From: Coffea arabica
Taxonomy: Eukaryota > Streptophyta > Magnoliopsida > Gentianales > Rubiaceae
Direction: 5' to 3'
NCBI RefSeq assembly: GCF_036785885.1
Contig: NC_092320.1
Location: 18,415,557 to 18,479,556 of the forward strand
Length of the DNA stretch: 64,000 nt
How positions within the stretch are numbered: the first letter of the stretch is position 1; each line of letters starts with the position of its first letter. A program made the position numbers and the translations under genes. Shown piece by piece: positions 29,523 through 43,500 of the stretch. The notes beneath the pieces were generated by a model, which did no database searches, was not told where the DNA came from, and saw only the letters and a program-made list of their open reading frames with translations.

Positions 29523-30295
29523 AGTAGAATAGTTTAGAGACTTCTTTTAAGTGGTTTACCCTAACTTTTATGATTTGTGTGATTCAAAAATGTTAGACAC
29601 ACCTAGAAAAAAAACAAGCTTACTCGGTTTGTTTGGATATGTATTATTACATATGCTTATATCACAAAAATGTTTTTTAATTATCTTTTTTATCTCTTAA
29701 TCATCTTTTTATCACGTACATATCACATTATAAAATGGCTATAATAATTATTTCAATTAATATTTCAATTTTAGATTATTTTTTAGCAACTGAAGCTTTC
29801 CAAAGTGCAAGTGGCAACTGGTATTATTAATAAAGTGAAAGTGACTGTTAGCCCAAGGGCTAAGATCCCAAGACTAAAGGGGACTTGGGATTTGGTACTT
29901 GATCAGATGCTTTGCTTAACATCTTGCAAGTTCAATTTGCACACTCTTTTTTACTAGTTTTTCTTTCTTGTTCTTCCTTCATAAAGAATAAGCCACATAT
30001 AAGTTATTTTTTCAAAAAGAAAGCGTTACATCACAACATTTGTTCATGCTTTATTGTGTTTTACAAAATTTCATGTTTCAAATCACACCTTAAAAACTCT
30101 AAAGAACAATTTTTTCTAGAGTAGTAGTACATCGCAACGAGTAACAACATTTGTTCATGCTTAATTAACAGTTCACAGGTACAACATGAATAGTATTCAT
30201 AATTCAAAGTACAAAAAGAGCACAAATAATAAGACACTACAAACGAATCAATTAGCACAAATCCTGCAGAAACCCCTTGAATTTTCGCCATTGCA
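29523..30295. other. Intergenic, nothing recognised
   Basis: AT-rich stretch between the MITE and the LTR element. 'ACAACATTTGTTCATGCTT' occurs twice (about 30,034 and 30,147). No supported gene. Confidence 0.4.
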
Positions 30296-30300
30296 CCAAC

Positions 30301-30988
30301 TGTTGGTTCTAGACCAAAATAAATCATATAAGTCACAATAATTTCTCTAATAAAATTTAACAAATAAATTAACAAAAATTCATACCTTAATTTTGCATTA
30401 AAAATACAAATAATTTGTACCATAAAAATGTTGATTTGGCATGGGTTGAGGCGCGGACTAGGTCGCTCTCTTTAATACGATTCAGGCTCGTACGGAGTAT
30501 TCTCCGGTGTTGTAGGTCTCAGTACGTCGCCTCTAGGATACAACAGTCCAGCTTTTTGCACACTGTAGTCTACTCCAATCTACACTATTGGAGCAAGACA
30601 GAAATCTCACACTAACACTGTTCTTTGCCCTATAAACTCTTATAGTAGTGGAGGAAAAATAAAAGGTAGTATAGAGATAGCAAAGTATATATTTGGTTTG
30701 GTTGATAGATGCCTTATATATAGGCTAAGAAATTAGGAATATTGAAATACCAACATTAATAGGAATTAACACCTCATATTTCAATTACAAATTGAAAAGT
30801 CTAGATTCATTGTATAACGGTAAAAAAAAATTACTAAATGATTTCATAAAACCTAATCATTACATAAGTTACAAAAGCAAGACATAAATCTCATAAGTTA
30901 CACATTTAAATGTTTCAATTTGTAACTGAAAATTTATTTTATTTGAATTCAAAATAAATATGTGATATTTTTATTAAAATATACAACA
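30301..30988 (-). repeat. LTR of the LARD-like element (3' LTR in element orientation)
   Basis: On the plus strand it starts TGTTGGTTCTAGACC and ends ATATACAACA. It differs from its partner by roughly 3%. Confidence 0.9.
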
Positions 30989-33491
30989 ATCCCCCACTTA
31001 TTTTAATAAAAAATATAATATTCAAAACTTAACATTTAATAGGGCAAAGATTAAAAATTCATGCATAATGAAGGTGGCAATGCCTTTAAACCTTCACTTA
31101 GTGCTCAACAATTCCTGTGCTAGAGTCAAAGTGGACTTAGCCTTTAAACGATGACTACTTGATGGCACGTGAAATCGTATCACACACATGAACCTTTCAG
31201 TGTTCTCAAATAGGTTTCATAAGGCTAGCACATTTATGGCCTTGTACTTTATCCCGGTTTTCATGAGTGCTCTAGAGAACCAACCCAAATTCTCATAGGA
31301 AGCGGCCCTACTTCCACACTCATATAGGTGAGTCTATCAAGGATGCTCTTATGACTTAGACATCCCACCTATAAGGACTATAGAACTCATTAAGGGAATA
31401 AAAATCCCAACCTCGTTTATCGTCATAGGATCACAAATGCACTTATATCATAGGGATAGACAATATAATCAAAGTAGTGCATATTAATCAACCAAATCAT
31501 TCTATGATTCGTTTGTCTCCGACCTAGTTCTTGGGATCTCCAGTCCCTAGGTGGTTGTATCCTCATAGGTGATTTTTAACATATATTAGACTTTTTGTCT
31601 TATCCCCCTCGATGTGTATCATATCCTTGACTCAAGCCTGAGATTTAGTTTTTCAACACAAATAAAATAACAAAGATATGATATTCTCGAATTTTTTCAA
31701 ATAATCTCTTAGTGGTCCAAATACATGGAACCAATCTTCGATGAGAAAATTTCTCATCCATCTATTTTTGCCAAATAGTGTAGGCGTATATTTACTCATA
31801 AGTAATTTTTTTTTATTTTTTCTATGGCCAGTAGTCTAGTGATGCACTAGAAGCCATTTTCAAAAACTCCATGATTATTTTGCTTTTGCAAAAATATCAA
31901 AAAATATTTCAAATACCTTCACCTCATGTCATATTTTTCAGTGAATGCTCATCTACACTACTCAAAATAAAGTTAGAATAGATTCAAAAAACAATAATTA
32001 TGTTATACTCACAAATTGAGCAAATAGAATGGGCATATATTTGCTCACATCAAGCAAAGCCACATTAATTTCCATCATTTCTGTAATCTTCTCAGTGGCT
32101 AGTAATCTAGTAACCCGCCACTCTCCTAGTCCTCAATGAATTTTCTTTTGCAAGAAAACTTCATAAGTAATTCAAATCTATCCAAATCATGCCTCACTTT
32201 TTAATCTGCACAACTCAAATTAGAGATTAAGAAATTCAAAAAATATAATAGTCAATGCACTATTATGTTTTAATTTCAAAATTCAACTTGCAAGTAATGC
32301 AAGCCTTATAATGAAAAATCTCAAGAGTTTCAAAATTCATAGCTACCAGCTTAGTCAACATCCACTGTCCGCGTTTCCATCCAAGCATAGTCTTACTATA
32401 GTCATGCTTGGCAAGGAAATTAAGTATTCCATTTTTCATTAAATGCAAAGACAGCCACATAGCAAACAACATGAAATAATTTAATACAAATCCAAAAATT
32501 GTTGGTTGCCTGCAAATTGATGGCCTTTGACTCGAATACATATTTTTCAATGTACAATATCACATTTTCAACTCAAAAGTTCATATTCACAATTTTAACA
32601 AAATACAAGTCAAGAGAATAGAATTGTTGAGAATTATATGGCTAATAATTTTATATTTCACAACTTCAAGCCACTAAAGCTATTATCCATGTATATAATT
32701 TTTCCTTGGTGACAGTGTAATCTTTTCTTCATGTATTATCAATACCGTTTATTGCTTGTGAAAATGCAGACCTCAAGCTGGACTAAGACCATATGAATTG
32801 AAGACAAAACTAGAGAATTTTAAACTCCCACTATTTAAATATAACTTGAACCCTCATAATTGCAGTTTTTTTTTATGCACTTTGATGCCACTATTCTTAA
32901 GACAATAACTGGCCACGTTATACATGCATTTCATGGAATATATATCTTTATCACCAAATTAATCATTTATATGTCAATGCCAAAATTTTCAATCGGAATA
33001 AATCCGTTAATATAAGAGACATTGAAAGTTCATTATGTAACATCACAAGCTCATGCGAAAATAGTTGCTTCATACAACATATATTAAAAACTCAAAAATG
33101 GCAAAAATTTATTGTATTTGGTCTACTAATATACAAAGACATCATGCAAGTACCATGTTTTTCTTGAACAAACAAATACAAGATATTCTGTTAATAATAG
33201 GCAACTTGGATTCAAAGGTATATATTATGAATTATTTATATGCACTTACATAATATTGATACCAGACTCTAAAGCACATAAAACCAATGGATATTACCCT
33301 TTCTAGTCTCAGTCTATAATTGTGACCATTCACATGATATATCTTGTTTATTAAAGCTTGTCTGGATTATGTTATACACCATGTAAGATTCTTATCGTCA
33401 GGATTATGTTAGTGTTATGATTAGATTATTTAGAAGCAAAACATGCAATGATAACCTTATCTTATGTGAAGAGGCTAACTCGTCTTAAAAT

Positions 33492-34172
33492 TGTTGGTTC
33501 TAGACCAAAATAAATCATATAAGTCACAATAATTTCTCTAATAAAATTTAACAAATAAATTAACAAAAATTCATACCTTAATCTTGCATTAAAAATGCAA
33601 ATAATTTGTACCATAAAAATGTTGATTTGGCATGGGTTGAGGCGTGGACTAGATCACTCTCTTTAAGACGATTCGCGCCCCTACGGAGTATTCTCCGGTG
33701 TAGTAGGTCTCAGCACGTCGCCTCCAGGATACAACAGCCCAGCCTTTTGTACACTGTAGTCTACTCCAATCTACACTATTGGAGCAAGACAGAAACCTCA
33801 CACTAATACTGTTCTTTGCCCTATAAACTCTTATAGTAGTGGAGGAAAAATAGAAGGTAGTATAGAGATAGCAAAGTATATATTTGGTTTGGTTGATAGA
33901 TGCCTTATATATAGGCTAAGAAATTAGGAATATTAAAATACCAACATTAATAGGAATTAACACCTCATATTTCAGTTACAAATTGAAAAGTCTAGATTCA
34001 TTGGTAAAAAAAAATTACTAAATGATTTCATAAAACCTAATCATTACATAAGTTACAAAAGCAAGACATAAATCCCATAAGTTACACATTTAAATGTTTC
34101 AATTTGTAACTGAAAATTTATTTTATTTGAATTCAAAATAAATATGTGATATTTTTATTAAAATATACAACA
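33492..34172 (-). repeat. LTR of the LARD-like element (5' LTR in element orientation)
   Basis: Same ends as the partner LTR. It lacks 7 bases present near 30,817 in the other copy. Confidence 0.9.
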
Positions 34173-34177
34173 CCAAC

Positions 34178-35223
34178 TACAGGCCACAGACACCATAATA
34201 GTCACCAACTGAGCCAATATTCTTGCATTTGTAGTCGCCACAATGTGGATGCTTTGAGCCATGACACATTGAGTCAAGACTACAAAGGATTTGACCAAAT
34301 TCCTGCCTGCATTGCAGAGTCTTGAGGAATTAACTCTTTGTTAGTTTAGAAACTGATCAAACTGGCCGCTTTTTCTCATATAAAGACCATGAGAAAACAC
34401 AAAACAGAGTTTCAATTTGTCATGGGAGATGAGGCTACCAGATTGGATTTTAGTCGGTAAGAATATTAGCCGAATAACTGGACATGATTGGATTTTTTTA
34501 CCATATCTTGGTACATGTAGTGTAACCATCCCATGTCGACACCCCCAATATGACGGAAAAATTAAAGTAACATCTTATATTGAAGAAACAACCAAATATT
34601 TTAGCTTATAGAACTTTGAAGAGTCCACATAAATCTCGAATTTAAAAATGTATAAGAAACTAAGTAAAATAGTAACCAATCTCATCTCAATGAAATTTAT
34701 GTGACCCAAAATTTTCATATTGTTCTATTTTGAACTTTTTTATAACCCAAAAAAAAAATGCAAAAACTAGCGTTAGTAAAATATGATGATGTGAAATTAG
34801 CGCTTTTTTTTTTTTGTTTTTTTTTTTTGTTTCGCATATGCATACAAATCATGCCGCGCGCTCAGACGACTGGTATTAGACAATGAGCAGCCGTTATATG
34901 ATTACGAGAAATACATTAGCAGAGCACAAGGACATATAATATAAATCTTTTGCTGTGAACATGAGGGATGAAATTAATTGATATCCGCGAAAGTGAGAAA
35001 GATCAAATTGGTCCATATACAAGCTACTGGGGACTACAATCATAATTTTTTTTGTCTGTTGGTAAGGAAAATCAACACATAACGCATCTCTTAGATTTTT
35101 CTTGGCATAGTGGGCATTTATTAGGCCTGTTTTCGACCAGTAAAGGTAGCCAGAGTTGTGGTTCCTTTTCTGACATGTTTTACGAAGTTTTCTGCTTGAC
35201 CCCACTTACTAACTCAGATCTGC

Positions 35224-35258
<35 letters not shown>

Positions 35259-35272
35259 CATGTATGACTTTG

Positions 35273-35320
<48 letters not shown>

Positions 35321-36260
35321 CATGTATTACTTTGATTTGTGATCTACTCCACAAAAGTTCTATTGTTTTGCACATGTTTGCCTTTCTCATTTCTCTTGAA
35401 GTTGTGATAAAAACATGATAGCTCAAGATTCCAAGCCTTTTTGCATATATGGTTGAATATAGACCTCCCATTTTTTCAGCAAAAATATGCACTCCAGCAC
35501 AAACCAGTGAATTGGAGACCCTAATTCTAGTTTTAATGTTTGGATATAACCATATAATGCTCAAAGAATTAGAATTGAATTAGTTGTTTGAAATTAGTGC
35601 ACATATTGATTGTTTAGCAAAATCTCCATTTCGAAATTGAACAATTGAGAAGCTGATAGCTAATGATATATGTTTCCGTGGTAATTATTCTTGTTTGTTT
35701 ATGCATCAGAATCCTTACATGAGAAATGCCCTTGTTGAATTTCCGGTCTAGTAATGAGGATCAACCTGATCTATTCTTTCTATGGATTTTACATGCCTAT
35801 TTTGTGTAACTTATTTTGTGATACTCCACAAAGTTAAGTGTGTTTGGATAGTGATAATTTGGGATAAGTTTTGAAAAAAAATATTATATCTCTTTTTTTA
35901 CGTGACATACGTGAAATAAAAAGATAATTGAAAAATACGTAAATGGTTTAAACAAGTAAAATTGTGTCAGAATATATGATTTCATCCAAGTTTCAGATTC
36001 TATAGTTCATTGCTGTCATTTAATTGGGCAAAAAAAAAAAAAAATCTCTAGCTTAGCTATGAAAGCAAACGAGGTTCGAGGATCAATCAACTATGCCAAC
36101 CACTCAGTACAATACATTAATAACAAGAGAGGTACACGTACCATCAAACGGGTAAATATGGTAACATGCATCTGTCTGGTGGTGTCCACCGTCCACACAT
36201 GACACCATAAGCACAAGATACTACTAATAAAGAGAGACAACTCTCAACGGGGCATTGGGT
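34178..36260. other. Intergenic with two (TA)n microsatellites
   Basis: (TA)n runs at about 35,225-35,255 and 35,275-35,317 are each followed by 'TATATGTTCATGTATKACTT', so the run and its flank were duplicated. Near 35,840 'GTGTTTGGATAGTGATAA' looks like one MITE end. No gene is supported. Confidence 0.5.
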
Positions 36261-36365
36261 AAGCCTAAGGGCTTGGCCTAATATCCATCTTATTTAGAGA
36301 TATTCCGACTAGTACATCTTCTAGCTCTTGTACAGTCAAAAGTAGAAGAGGGTTGCTAGCTCGCC

Positions 36366-37432
36366 TCAAGTCACCCTGCAACACAAGGGAAAGATATACA
36401 GAAAAATGTTAAGAGATTTGTCTGGCCTTACTCAATAGTTAGGGCAATGAATAAGATCCCTTCTATTTATTGAGCTCAATTCTAGTTTGTATGTTTACTT
36501 AAGGAAGGTATTTTGAATACACATTAATAGAAATAGCAGCAAATCATAACATGGAGTTTTAATCCATTTACAGATCTAGAGGGTAATTAAGCTAGGCTAG
36601 GCCATGGGCATTCTCTATTATATGTTGCCCGGTTGGGTATATTTACATGCGAATATTTTGGTCTAACAAAAGTAAATAAACATGTGAATATTTTTGAGTT
36701 TTTTTTTCTATGGTTGTAGAAGGACGTGAAGGAAGTGTAAACTACATTTGAACAAGTTCTTTAGTAGCAATAGATGGATCTTCCTTTCACTCGTTAGTAG
36801 AAATATTAGATCTAAATTTATCGAAAAACTTCATAATCTCAAGAGCCAATTTTGTACGAGCAGGAACTACAGAACTCAATCACTTAGCTACCGATCTTCT
36901 TCTAGTTGTGGGACTAGGTCCTAGAGTCCAACAATGTGTGCTTAATTCTTCCATAACTTGCAAAATCCATGTTCCCATCAATACCCGGATCTTAAACAGA
37001 TTAACTTAAAAACATGCGTGTCGTTCCTTTGATCATTAGATTGCTCGATTATTAAGAAATTAAGAAAGATACTACTAATACGTACCTGGAGCAGTCGACG
37101 CTGGTGCTGATTGGAAAAGGAACCCTGACGCCACATTTGCCCGGGAGTCCAGCAGCGAGGCCGGGTTTGAGGCCCGGAATTCTGCCGGCAGCTGACTTCA
37201 AGCAATTGCAAGCAGTTCTCCGATCAGCAGTTGTCTTGGCTGCCCCGACGAGGCCCCTAATCCCACCGCAACAACTAGGTGGCACTACTCCACCATTCCT
37301 TACGTAGTTAATGCACGGCGCCACCGCGCCCGATACTTGGCCGCATGTTATGGCCTCTGCATGGGGCACAACCAGGACTGCCATGCACAAGATGACTAGA
37401 GCAAAACAAGCAAGTCCACCGTGCTTTGCCAT
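36366..37432 (-). CDS. Non-specific lipid transfer protein, type 1, 118 aa (two exons)
   Basis: Exon 1 is 37,086-37,432 and exon 2 is 36,366-36,375 (last codons Val-Thr-stop), with a 710-bp GT-AG intron. The protein starts [10 protein letters not shown], with a hydrophobic signal peptide ending at about 'PHAEA', then a mature ~92-residue chain whose eight cysteines follow the LTP1 order C...C...CC...CxC...C...C, including 'SCCGGIRGL', '[10 protein letters not shown]' and 'GKCGV'. These pair into four disulfides around a lipid cavity. It is secreted to the apoplast and is probably involved in cutin or wax lipid shuttling, or in defence. A short exon 2 after the eighth Cys is the usual LTP1 gene structure. 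It is paralogous to the gene at 55,333-56,149. Confidence 0.95.
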
Positions 37433-37551
37433 AGCAGTTGACGATGAAACTCAAAAGGGCACAATAAAGAAAAAAAGGTCTAAGATTGGGCTTGAATTAA
37501 CTCTATGGAAGTATTGGTGATTTGAGTGAAGTTGATCTGGAGATCAACTTC

Positions 37552-37558
37552 TTATATA
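37552..37558 (-). promoter_or_regulatory. TATA box of the first LTP gene
   Basis: TATATAA on the minus strand, about 120 bases upstream of the ATG at 37,432. The second LTP gene has the same TATATAA at a similar distance. Confidence 0.6.
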
Positions 37559-37614
37559 GGGCTCAAGTAAAGGAGAGTTAATTTGACGGTGGTTGGTGTT
37601 AATTAAACTTAGAT

Positions 37615-37630
37615 GCTTGATTGATGTATG
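37615..37630 (-). promoter_or_regulatory. Conserved upstream element shared by both LTP genes
   Basis: 'GCTTGATTGATGTATG' (plus-strand reading) lies ~60 bases upstream of the TATA box. The second LTP gene has GCTTGATTGATGCAT at 56,376-56,390, ~125 bases upstream of its TATA box. The neighbouring sequence is much less alike, so the motif may be selected. The binding factor is unknown. Confidence 0.45.
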
Positions 37631-37639
37631 CCCATATCT

Positions 37640-39332
37640 AAACTTCACTTGACTGATAAGGTTTGAGTAACAGCTGTTTGAAGTTGGAACAAGACACAAT
37701 CTGATTCTAATTACGTTCAATCACTATCAGTACGTCGTGCACGGTGGTTGGGAGTTGTAGGATGCTAAAAAATTAATTTCTTCTGGTCCCCTTTGGTTTT
37801 TTTTTTTTTTTTTTTTTCAATCCCAAAAGAATAAAAACAACGAAAAGAGAAAGAAGACCAGAAAACAGAAGAGTGAGAAATGAGATCAGTAGAAACTATT
37901 CAAATAAATCTGGTCTACACTGCCTAGTAGCTATGCTAAATTATTTACACCACATGATAAACTTGGTTACTTTTTGTGTCGAACACCGCTATCTACTCAT
38001 TGCTGTTCTGCATTCTTCTCCACTGAAATATTGACAACAGGACGTTAATATTGCATACAGGTAGTTAGGTACAAAGTCGTTTTCCACGACGAAGACCAAT
38101 GGATGGTGTATGGCTTGTACTGACAAACACATTAGGCAGATTCGAACGGTTTTCCTGGCAACTTTTAATGCTAGAAGTGACCCGAGAAGAATTTAGGACC
38201 GTATAATGCAATGTACCATATCATAAGTTAACTGCCATGGGTTCGTGGGCGAAAGCTGGGTTAGATGGTAAGATGAAATAAATTGTATGTTAGAAGTTTA
38301 AATTTAAAATTTTTTATTTAAAAAAAAGGAAAAAGAGACACACATACAAAATTTCTTTTTTTTTTTTTTGGAACATGACAGTCTTGGTTGTGCCCCATGC
38401 AAAAAAAGTTATTATGGTACATTGTATTAACAAGTATGTTAAGGCCAATGAGGAGGTCGAACATGGTAATACTCTACACGAGCACTTATTAGCAAATTGA
38501 ATGTGTGCCGTTTTGGATAATTTACGTAGTTTACCTATAAATAGCTGAAATTGAGCACTAACTTGACTCAAGCAAGTGAGCTAGAAATTCAAACTCTCTT
38601 AAATATTTTTGAAGGGATCCAGAGCATCAAATTTAGTGCTCCATTGAACTCAGGCACAAGTAAATTGTTCGAGCTCGAGCAAGGCCAAATCATGACCAAG
38701 CTCAACTAAGGCAATATTCGTGCTCGACTCAATTTGGCCCTCGTTCATATATTGTCTCTTTCAATTGTTTAAGAAGATAAAATCAACAAAAAAAAAAAAA
38801 AGAAGATAAACTCAACAAGGTGCCAAATCAACCTCGACATGATCTCAGTACTCCCAAATATTTTTTTCCCCTTCTTTCATGACTTGATCTTTGCTTTCAA
38901 GAGTTTTAAAAACATTCATTTTCGTAAACATGATGCTCCGTGTGGGTTCTTGAACTAGCTAGATCTTATAAAGCTTTACGTGCTTCGAAGCTAGAATCCG
39001 CTCAAATGTATCACGAAATGCATACCAAATCCAATTCAAAAAGATTAATCTTTGCAAGAATGAAAACAGAAAAGGAAACAAGACTAGTGCAAATCTTTTT
39101 CCTAGGTAAAACACGGGATAGAGTTACAACACACGTTGAGGCATATCCGCAGGTAAAAGTACAAGCTTTCCTATCATTATCCAGTTACTTAGAAACGTCA
39201 TTAGTTTTAATCTGCTCAAATTAACAACTTCTTGGTTTAGCATCAATCACATTCTACTTTTAATTCAAATATCAATGTCACACCATCCAACTTTCCGTCG
39301 CCTGTACAAGAGAGCAAGGGTCACCAATTTCT
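37640..39332. other. Intergenic with a short LTP-like relic
   Basis: Mostly AT-rich. 38,375-38,400 (plus strand) matches the LTP signal-peptide coding sequence at 24 of 26 positions but points the opposite way from the LTP genes. 'GAGCTCGAGC' repeats near 38,670 resemble common plant MITE debris. No intact gene is supported. Confidence 0.4.
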
Positions 39333-39720
39333 CATTGGTGATCTATGACTGTACGGTATACACTGTACTCAAATCAGTTTTCTTTATTCAGGTGCCTAAT
39401 GTTTTCATTGCTAGGAAATACAATTAATTGGTTCCTAAACTAGGAATTCATATGCACCATATATATCATTAAAAGAGTTCCATTCCCTTTGCATGTGGGC
39501 TTGGGCAAAGGACATGCATGTTTCTCCATTGGTGATCTATGACTGTACGGTATACACTGTACTCAAATCAGTTTTCTTTATTCAGGTGCCTAATGTTTTC
39601 ATTGCTAGGAAATACAATTAATTGGTTCCTAAACTAGGAATTCATATGCACCATATATATCATTAAAAGAGTTCCATTCCCTTTGCATGTGGGCTTGGGC
39701 AAAGGACATGCATGTTTCTC
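39333..39720. repeat. Perfect 194-bp tandem duplication
   Basis: Units 39,333-39,526 and 39,527-39,720 look identical base for base, starting CATTGGTGATCTATG and ending GCATGTTTCTC. It lies in non-coding DNA. Identity implies a very recent event or an assembly artefact. Confidence 0.92.
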
Positions 39721-40380
39721 CCATCCTCTATTTCATTCCCAGTACGTCAATCATCTTATTTATTAAAGAAGATGTCGGAGGTCGGTTATACGTAAATCGT
39801 CCAGTGATTAGGACGTCTAATCTTTTTTTTTTTTTTTTTTATCTACATAGACGTCATAACTAGGTCCATAAGTAGGTTAAAATTTGCAATAGAAGATGAG
39901 TTAGAAGAACACTCAGTTGGATTTCGAGTGAATAAGTATTCGTTTTTGAAAGGACTAATTCTACCAGATTTGTATCTCATTCTTGCATCACACCCTAAAT
40001 TTTAATTTTAGATAATTGCACCCTAATCTCTAATATTTGTCCCACTTGAAAGAAAAAATCTCACCTCGATTGTTATTTTTCTTGAAACAATTTTAAGAAA
40101 GCTTTTTCCAATATTCTATTCTAAGAGCACAAGATAAGAGCACACAAGATAGAGGGTGTGAGCCTACCAGAAAAAAAAAAAATTCAAACATTATTATTCA
40201 CCGTCAAATTGCATAAACTTTTGACTACAGAATTTAAACTTCAGCAAACAATTAAAAAACACAATTCTCATCCTGTGCCGAAAGAACCCTTTTAAGAATC
40301 CTAAAATCTTTTAGTTTTTCGTATGATGAAATCTTTCAGAGATATCATGCCAATATAAGGTACTTATTAATGGCTGATAC

Positions 40381-40548
40381 GATCCTGCAGACTCTGCTGC
40401 GGCTGCTGGACGGATGGTTCAGGATGCAACGAATATCAGAATGCATCAGGCTTCTTCAAGAGTTTGTTTTCAAGCAATCAAAAGCGAGTGGTTACAGTTA
40501 CAGCAGCTAGTACAAGATATTAAACCATGTCACTTAGGTTGCGACTGA
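40381..40548 (+). pseudogene. Exon-like gene fragment
   Basis: A GC-richer island with a 55-codon frame ending at TGA 40,546, preceded directly by a stop and a CTGCAG acceptor-like site. It reads Ala/Gln-rich and helical ('QAIKSEWLQLQQLVQDI'). No family is recognised. Composition differs sharply from the AT-rich flanks, so it may be a single exon of a lost or captured gene. Confidence 0.3.
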
Positions 40549-40589
40549 TTCACTTATATATATATATGGACAATGCAACAGTGCCTATA

Positions 40590-43500
40590 ATTATGGTAAC
40601 GGTATTAGGAAACCTACTATTGTAGGTTTCTATTACTTTTAGTGACAGATCAAGTTTTTTAGTGACTTTTTAAATATTATATTAAACTAATTAATATTAA
40701 CTTTGGTAAGTTTTTAATTAAAACTAGTAAGTATATGCCTGAAAGATAAGTTTTAGTCAGAAATAGAAATTTACACTTTGAGTAATTTAACTTACTTATT
40801 ATTTGACAAAATTTACTTTTGTTTAAATTAAACTTACTAATACTAAAAGTAAAAAATTTCCATATTTAAGTAAAAAATCACCTTGTCACTTATCTCTGGA
40901 ATTCTGAACCGTTTCAAATTTTAACAAAGAATTCTATCACAACCACAACACTTTTGAATTCAAAACAACAAAAAAGCTTATCTTTTTTTATCATTTTGGG
41001 TTAAAATTAGCAAAAGTCCTACCTATTTGCACCTTTATTGTAACATTATTTTTTGTTGCAATTTCCTATTTTAGTTATCCATTTGACACTAGTACGGGCA
41101 TAGATACAAATTATGCAGCTACTTTGAGGAATAATATTTTTTATTATAAAATTAATTTGAATTGAATTAACAATTTGATATTTGCACAAAAAAAGTGTAA
41201 TTTTTTTTGTCATTTTTCAAAAAAAATTTAAAAAATATATTCTAGCAATTGTTGTCATTGACACTTAATTGTCTAGACCAACTTTTATCAGCATAAAATT
41301 AGTGTCATTGGGAATAATTGAAGCTCTGATATCAATACTCTATTCAAATGTAAATATTCAACCTAAGTAACAAAATAAATGATAACTAAACAAATGAAAT
41401 ATGAGCTCAATTGATCGTGTTCAAATTGCATATTCTGTTAATGGTTAATATATATGAAATTGTATTTTCCATATGCAGAAAAATAATATGCATTTTATAT
41501 CTACTCACAAATATATTACCGTTGTTTTGAACAAATCAAACCTAAACTCATGGTGTGATATGCATATAGTTGCTCACATTTATACTTATGCCATTGTCCT
41601 TTCTTCCTATTTGCTTTTTAAGAGTGCAAATTTCTTTTGATTATATTGGTAAAAAAATAACATATTTTACAAATTATTCTAATTTATTTAGAAAATGTTA
41701 CTAATTTCATTAGAAATTATGAAATGTAATCATGGTTTATTAATTTTTTACTAAACATAAATACTGCATATAAAAAGGAATAGATATTTGATTTTGTTTT
41801 ACTTTGATTAGAAAAACTTGTGGTAGTAATAATGAAATAGTGACAGGGGTGCAACTTTCAAATCAACAACCAACGTACATTTAATTAAGGTAATATTTTT
41901 TAGTTGATCAAACTAACATATGCCATAAAGTAGTAAGATTTACTCATTTATAAATTGACAATTTTAGCAGTTTATATACCATTCACCTATAAAAATTATG
42001 ATTATTATAAAATGACATTTTATAATAATTTACATACTATTTGCCAATTAAAAATAAATTTGATAAAAATGTGCATATAAATCCATATTGTAAATGATAC
42101 AAAATTATTTGAAACTCACAAAACTTAATATATGGGTGAATTTACTATAATTTTCAAAGATTATGCTACATTAGTACAACTTTAACTTTTATACTTGTGA
42201 CCTAGAAAATAAATTTATTAAAACACTTAACATTTGTAAATGATACATATATTTATTAAAATTCTTAAAACACAAAACATTTATGAAGGATACATACAAT
42301 CATGTATTATACATTTACGTTACCAACAATTACTAACTATAAAATTAAGTTTAAATCATTAATAAAAAAATCTTAGGCTTATTTTAAATAAACTTCCTAA
42401 TACTTGTTTCATATAAGTTTCTTTAAGTAAAATAGTAGGGTCCGTTTGGATTAGCTGTTTTTGGGGTTGTTTTTCAAAAACAGCACTGTAGCATTTCGTT
42501 TTTCAAATACAAGTCCGTTTGGATTAGTTGTTTTTGGGGTTCTTTTTCAAAAATTATATAAAAAACTTTTACTGTAGATGTTTTACGGATTATTTTTAGA
42601 TGTATTTTTAAAACATATTTTCGAGTATTTTATAATGTATAATTTTTAAATTTTTATAACAATATACAATTATACATTTATAAATATTTATAAATAAATA
42701 TATTTATATAAAAATATTCATATAAATTTGCCACAAACTAGTAAGTTTTGATGATTAACCAAATTTACTATTCTATCAACAAGATTTACTATTAATCTAT
42801 AAAAATTTACTATTACTTGAACTAAACTTATCTCCAAAAAGTAAGTTTCGAATATAAAGTAGTAGTTTATTTTTTAAAAAAAAGTAACTTTCATTTTTAT
42901 TTCGATTTACTTTTTGAGACATAATTAAATAGGATAACACTTAAATGACCATTTTTTATTTATTTTTGATTTACTTTTAGCGACCATTGATTATTTGATA
43001 GGCCTATCCATCTAAATAGGATAACACTTAAAAATAAGAAAGTAAGTTTTCCATCTAAAATAGTAAGTTAACAGTAATAAATTAGTAACTTTTATACTTC
43101 AAAAGGTAAATTGGAATTTTAAACTTACCTTTTAAATAAATTAATTACTACTTTATATCCCAAACTTACTTTTTAGAGAGTAAGTTTAATTCAAGTAATA
43201 GTGAGTTTTTATACATAAATAGTAATTCTTACTGATAACATGGTAAAATTGATTAATAATCAAAACTTCTGATTTATGGGACACATGTACTATTTTACTT
43301 TAAAACATATTTCAAACTAGTATTAGGAAATTTATTTGAAATAACGATAAGATGTTTTATTAATGATTAATTCTTAGTACCTTAGTTAGTAAGTACTCAT
43401 AATATACCTGTATAATACATGATTATAGGTATAATTTTAAAAAAATTATTTATATATTTTAAAATACTATGAAAAATAGTTTGAATTTTCACATATTCTT

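Larger units (their letters stand above)
30301..34172 (-). mobile_element. Non-coding LTR retrotransposon (LARD-like), 3.9 kb
   Basis: LTRs at 30,301-30,988 (688 bp) and 33,492-34,172 (681 bp) share all but about 22 substitutions and a 7-bp indel. Flanking 5-bp target duplication CCAAC (30,296-30,300 and 34,173-34,177). On the minus strand a polypurine tract AAAATAAGTGGGGGAT precedes the LTR at 30,988, which sets the orientation. The 2.5-kb interior has no gag or pol similarity in any frame, so it depends on another element. The primer site is not a tRNA-iMet match and remains unidentified. Confidence 0.9.

Noticed and set aside
39340..39720. CRISPR-like or satellite array
   Set aside because: Only two adjacent identical units with no spacers; a simple tandem duplication in plant DNA.
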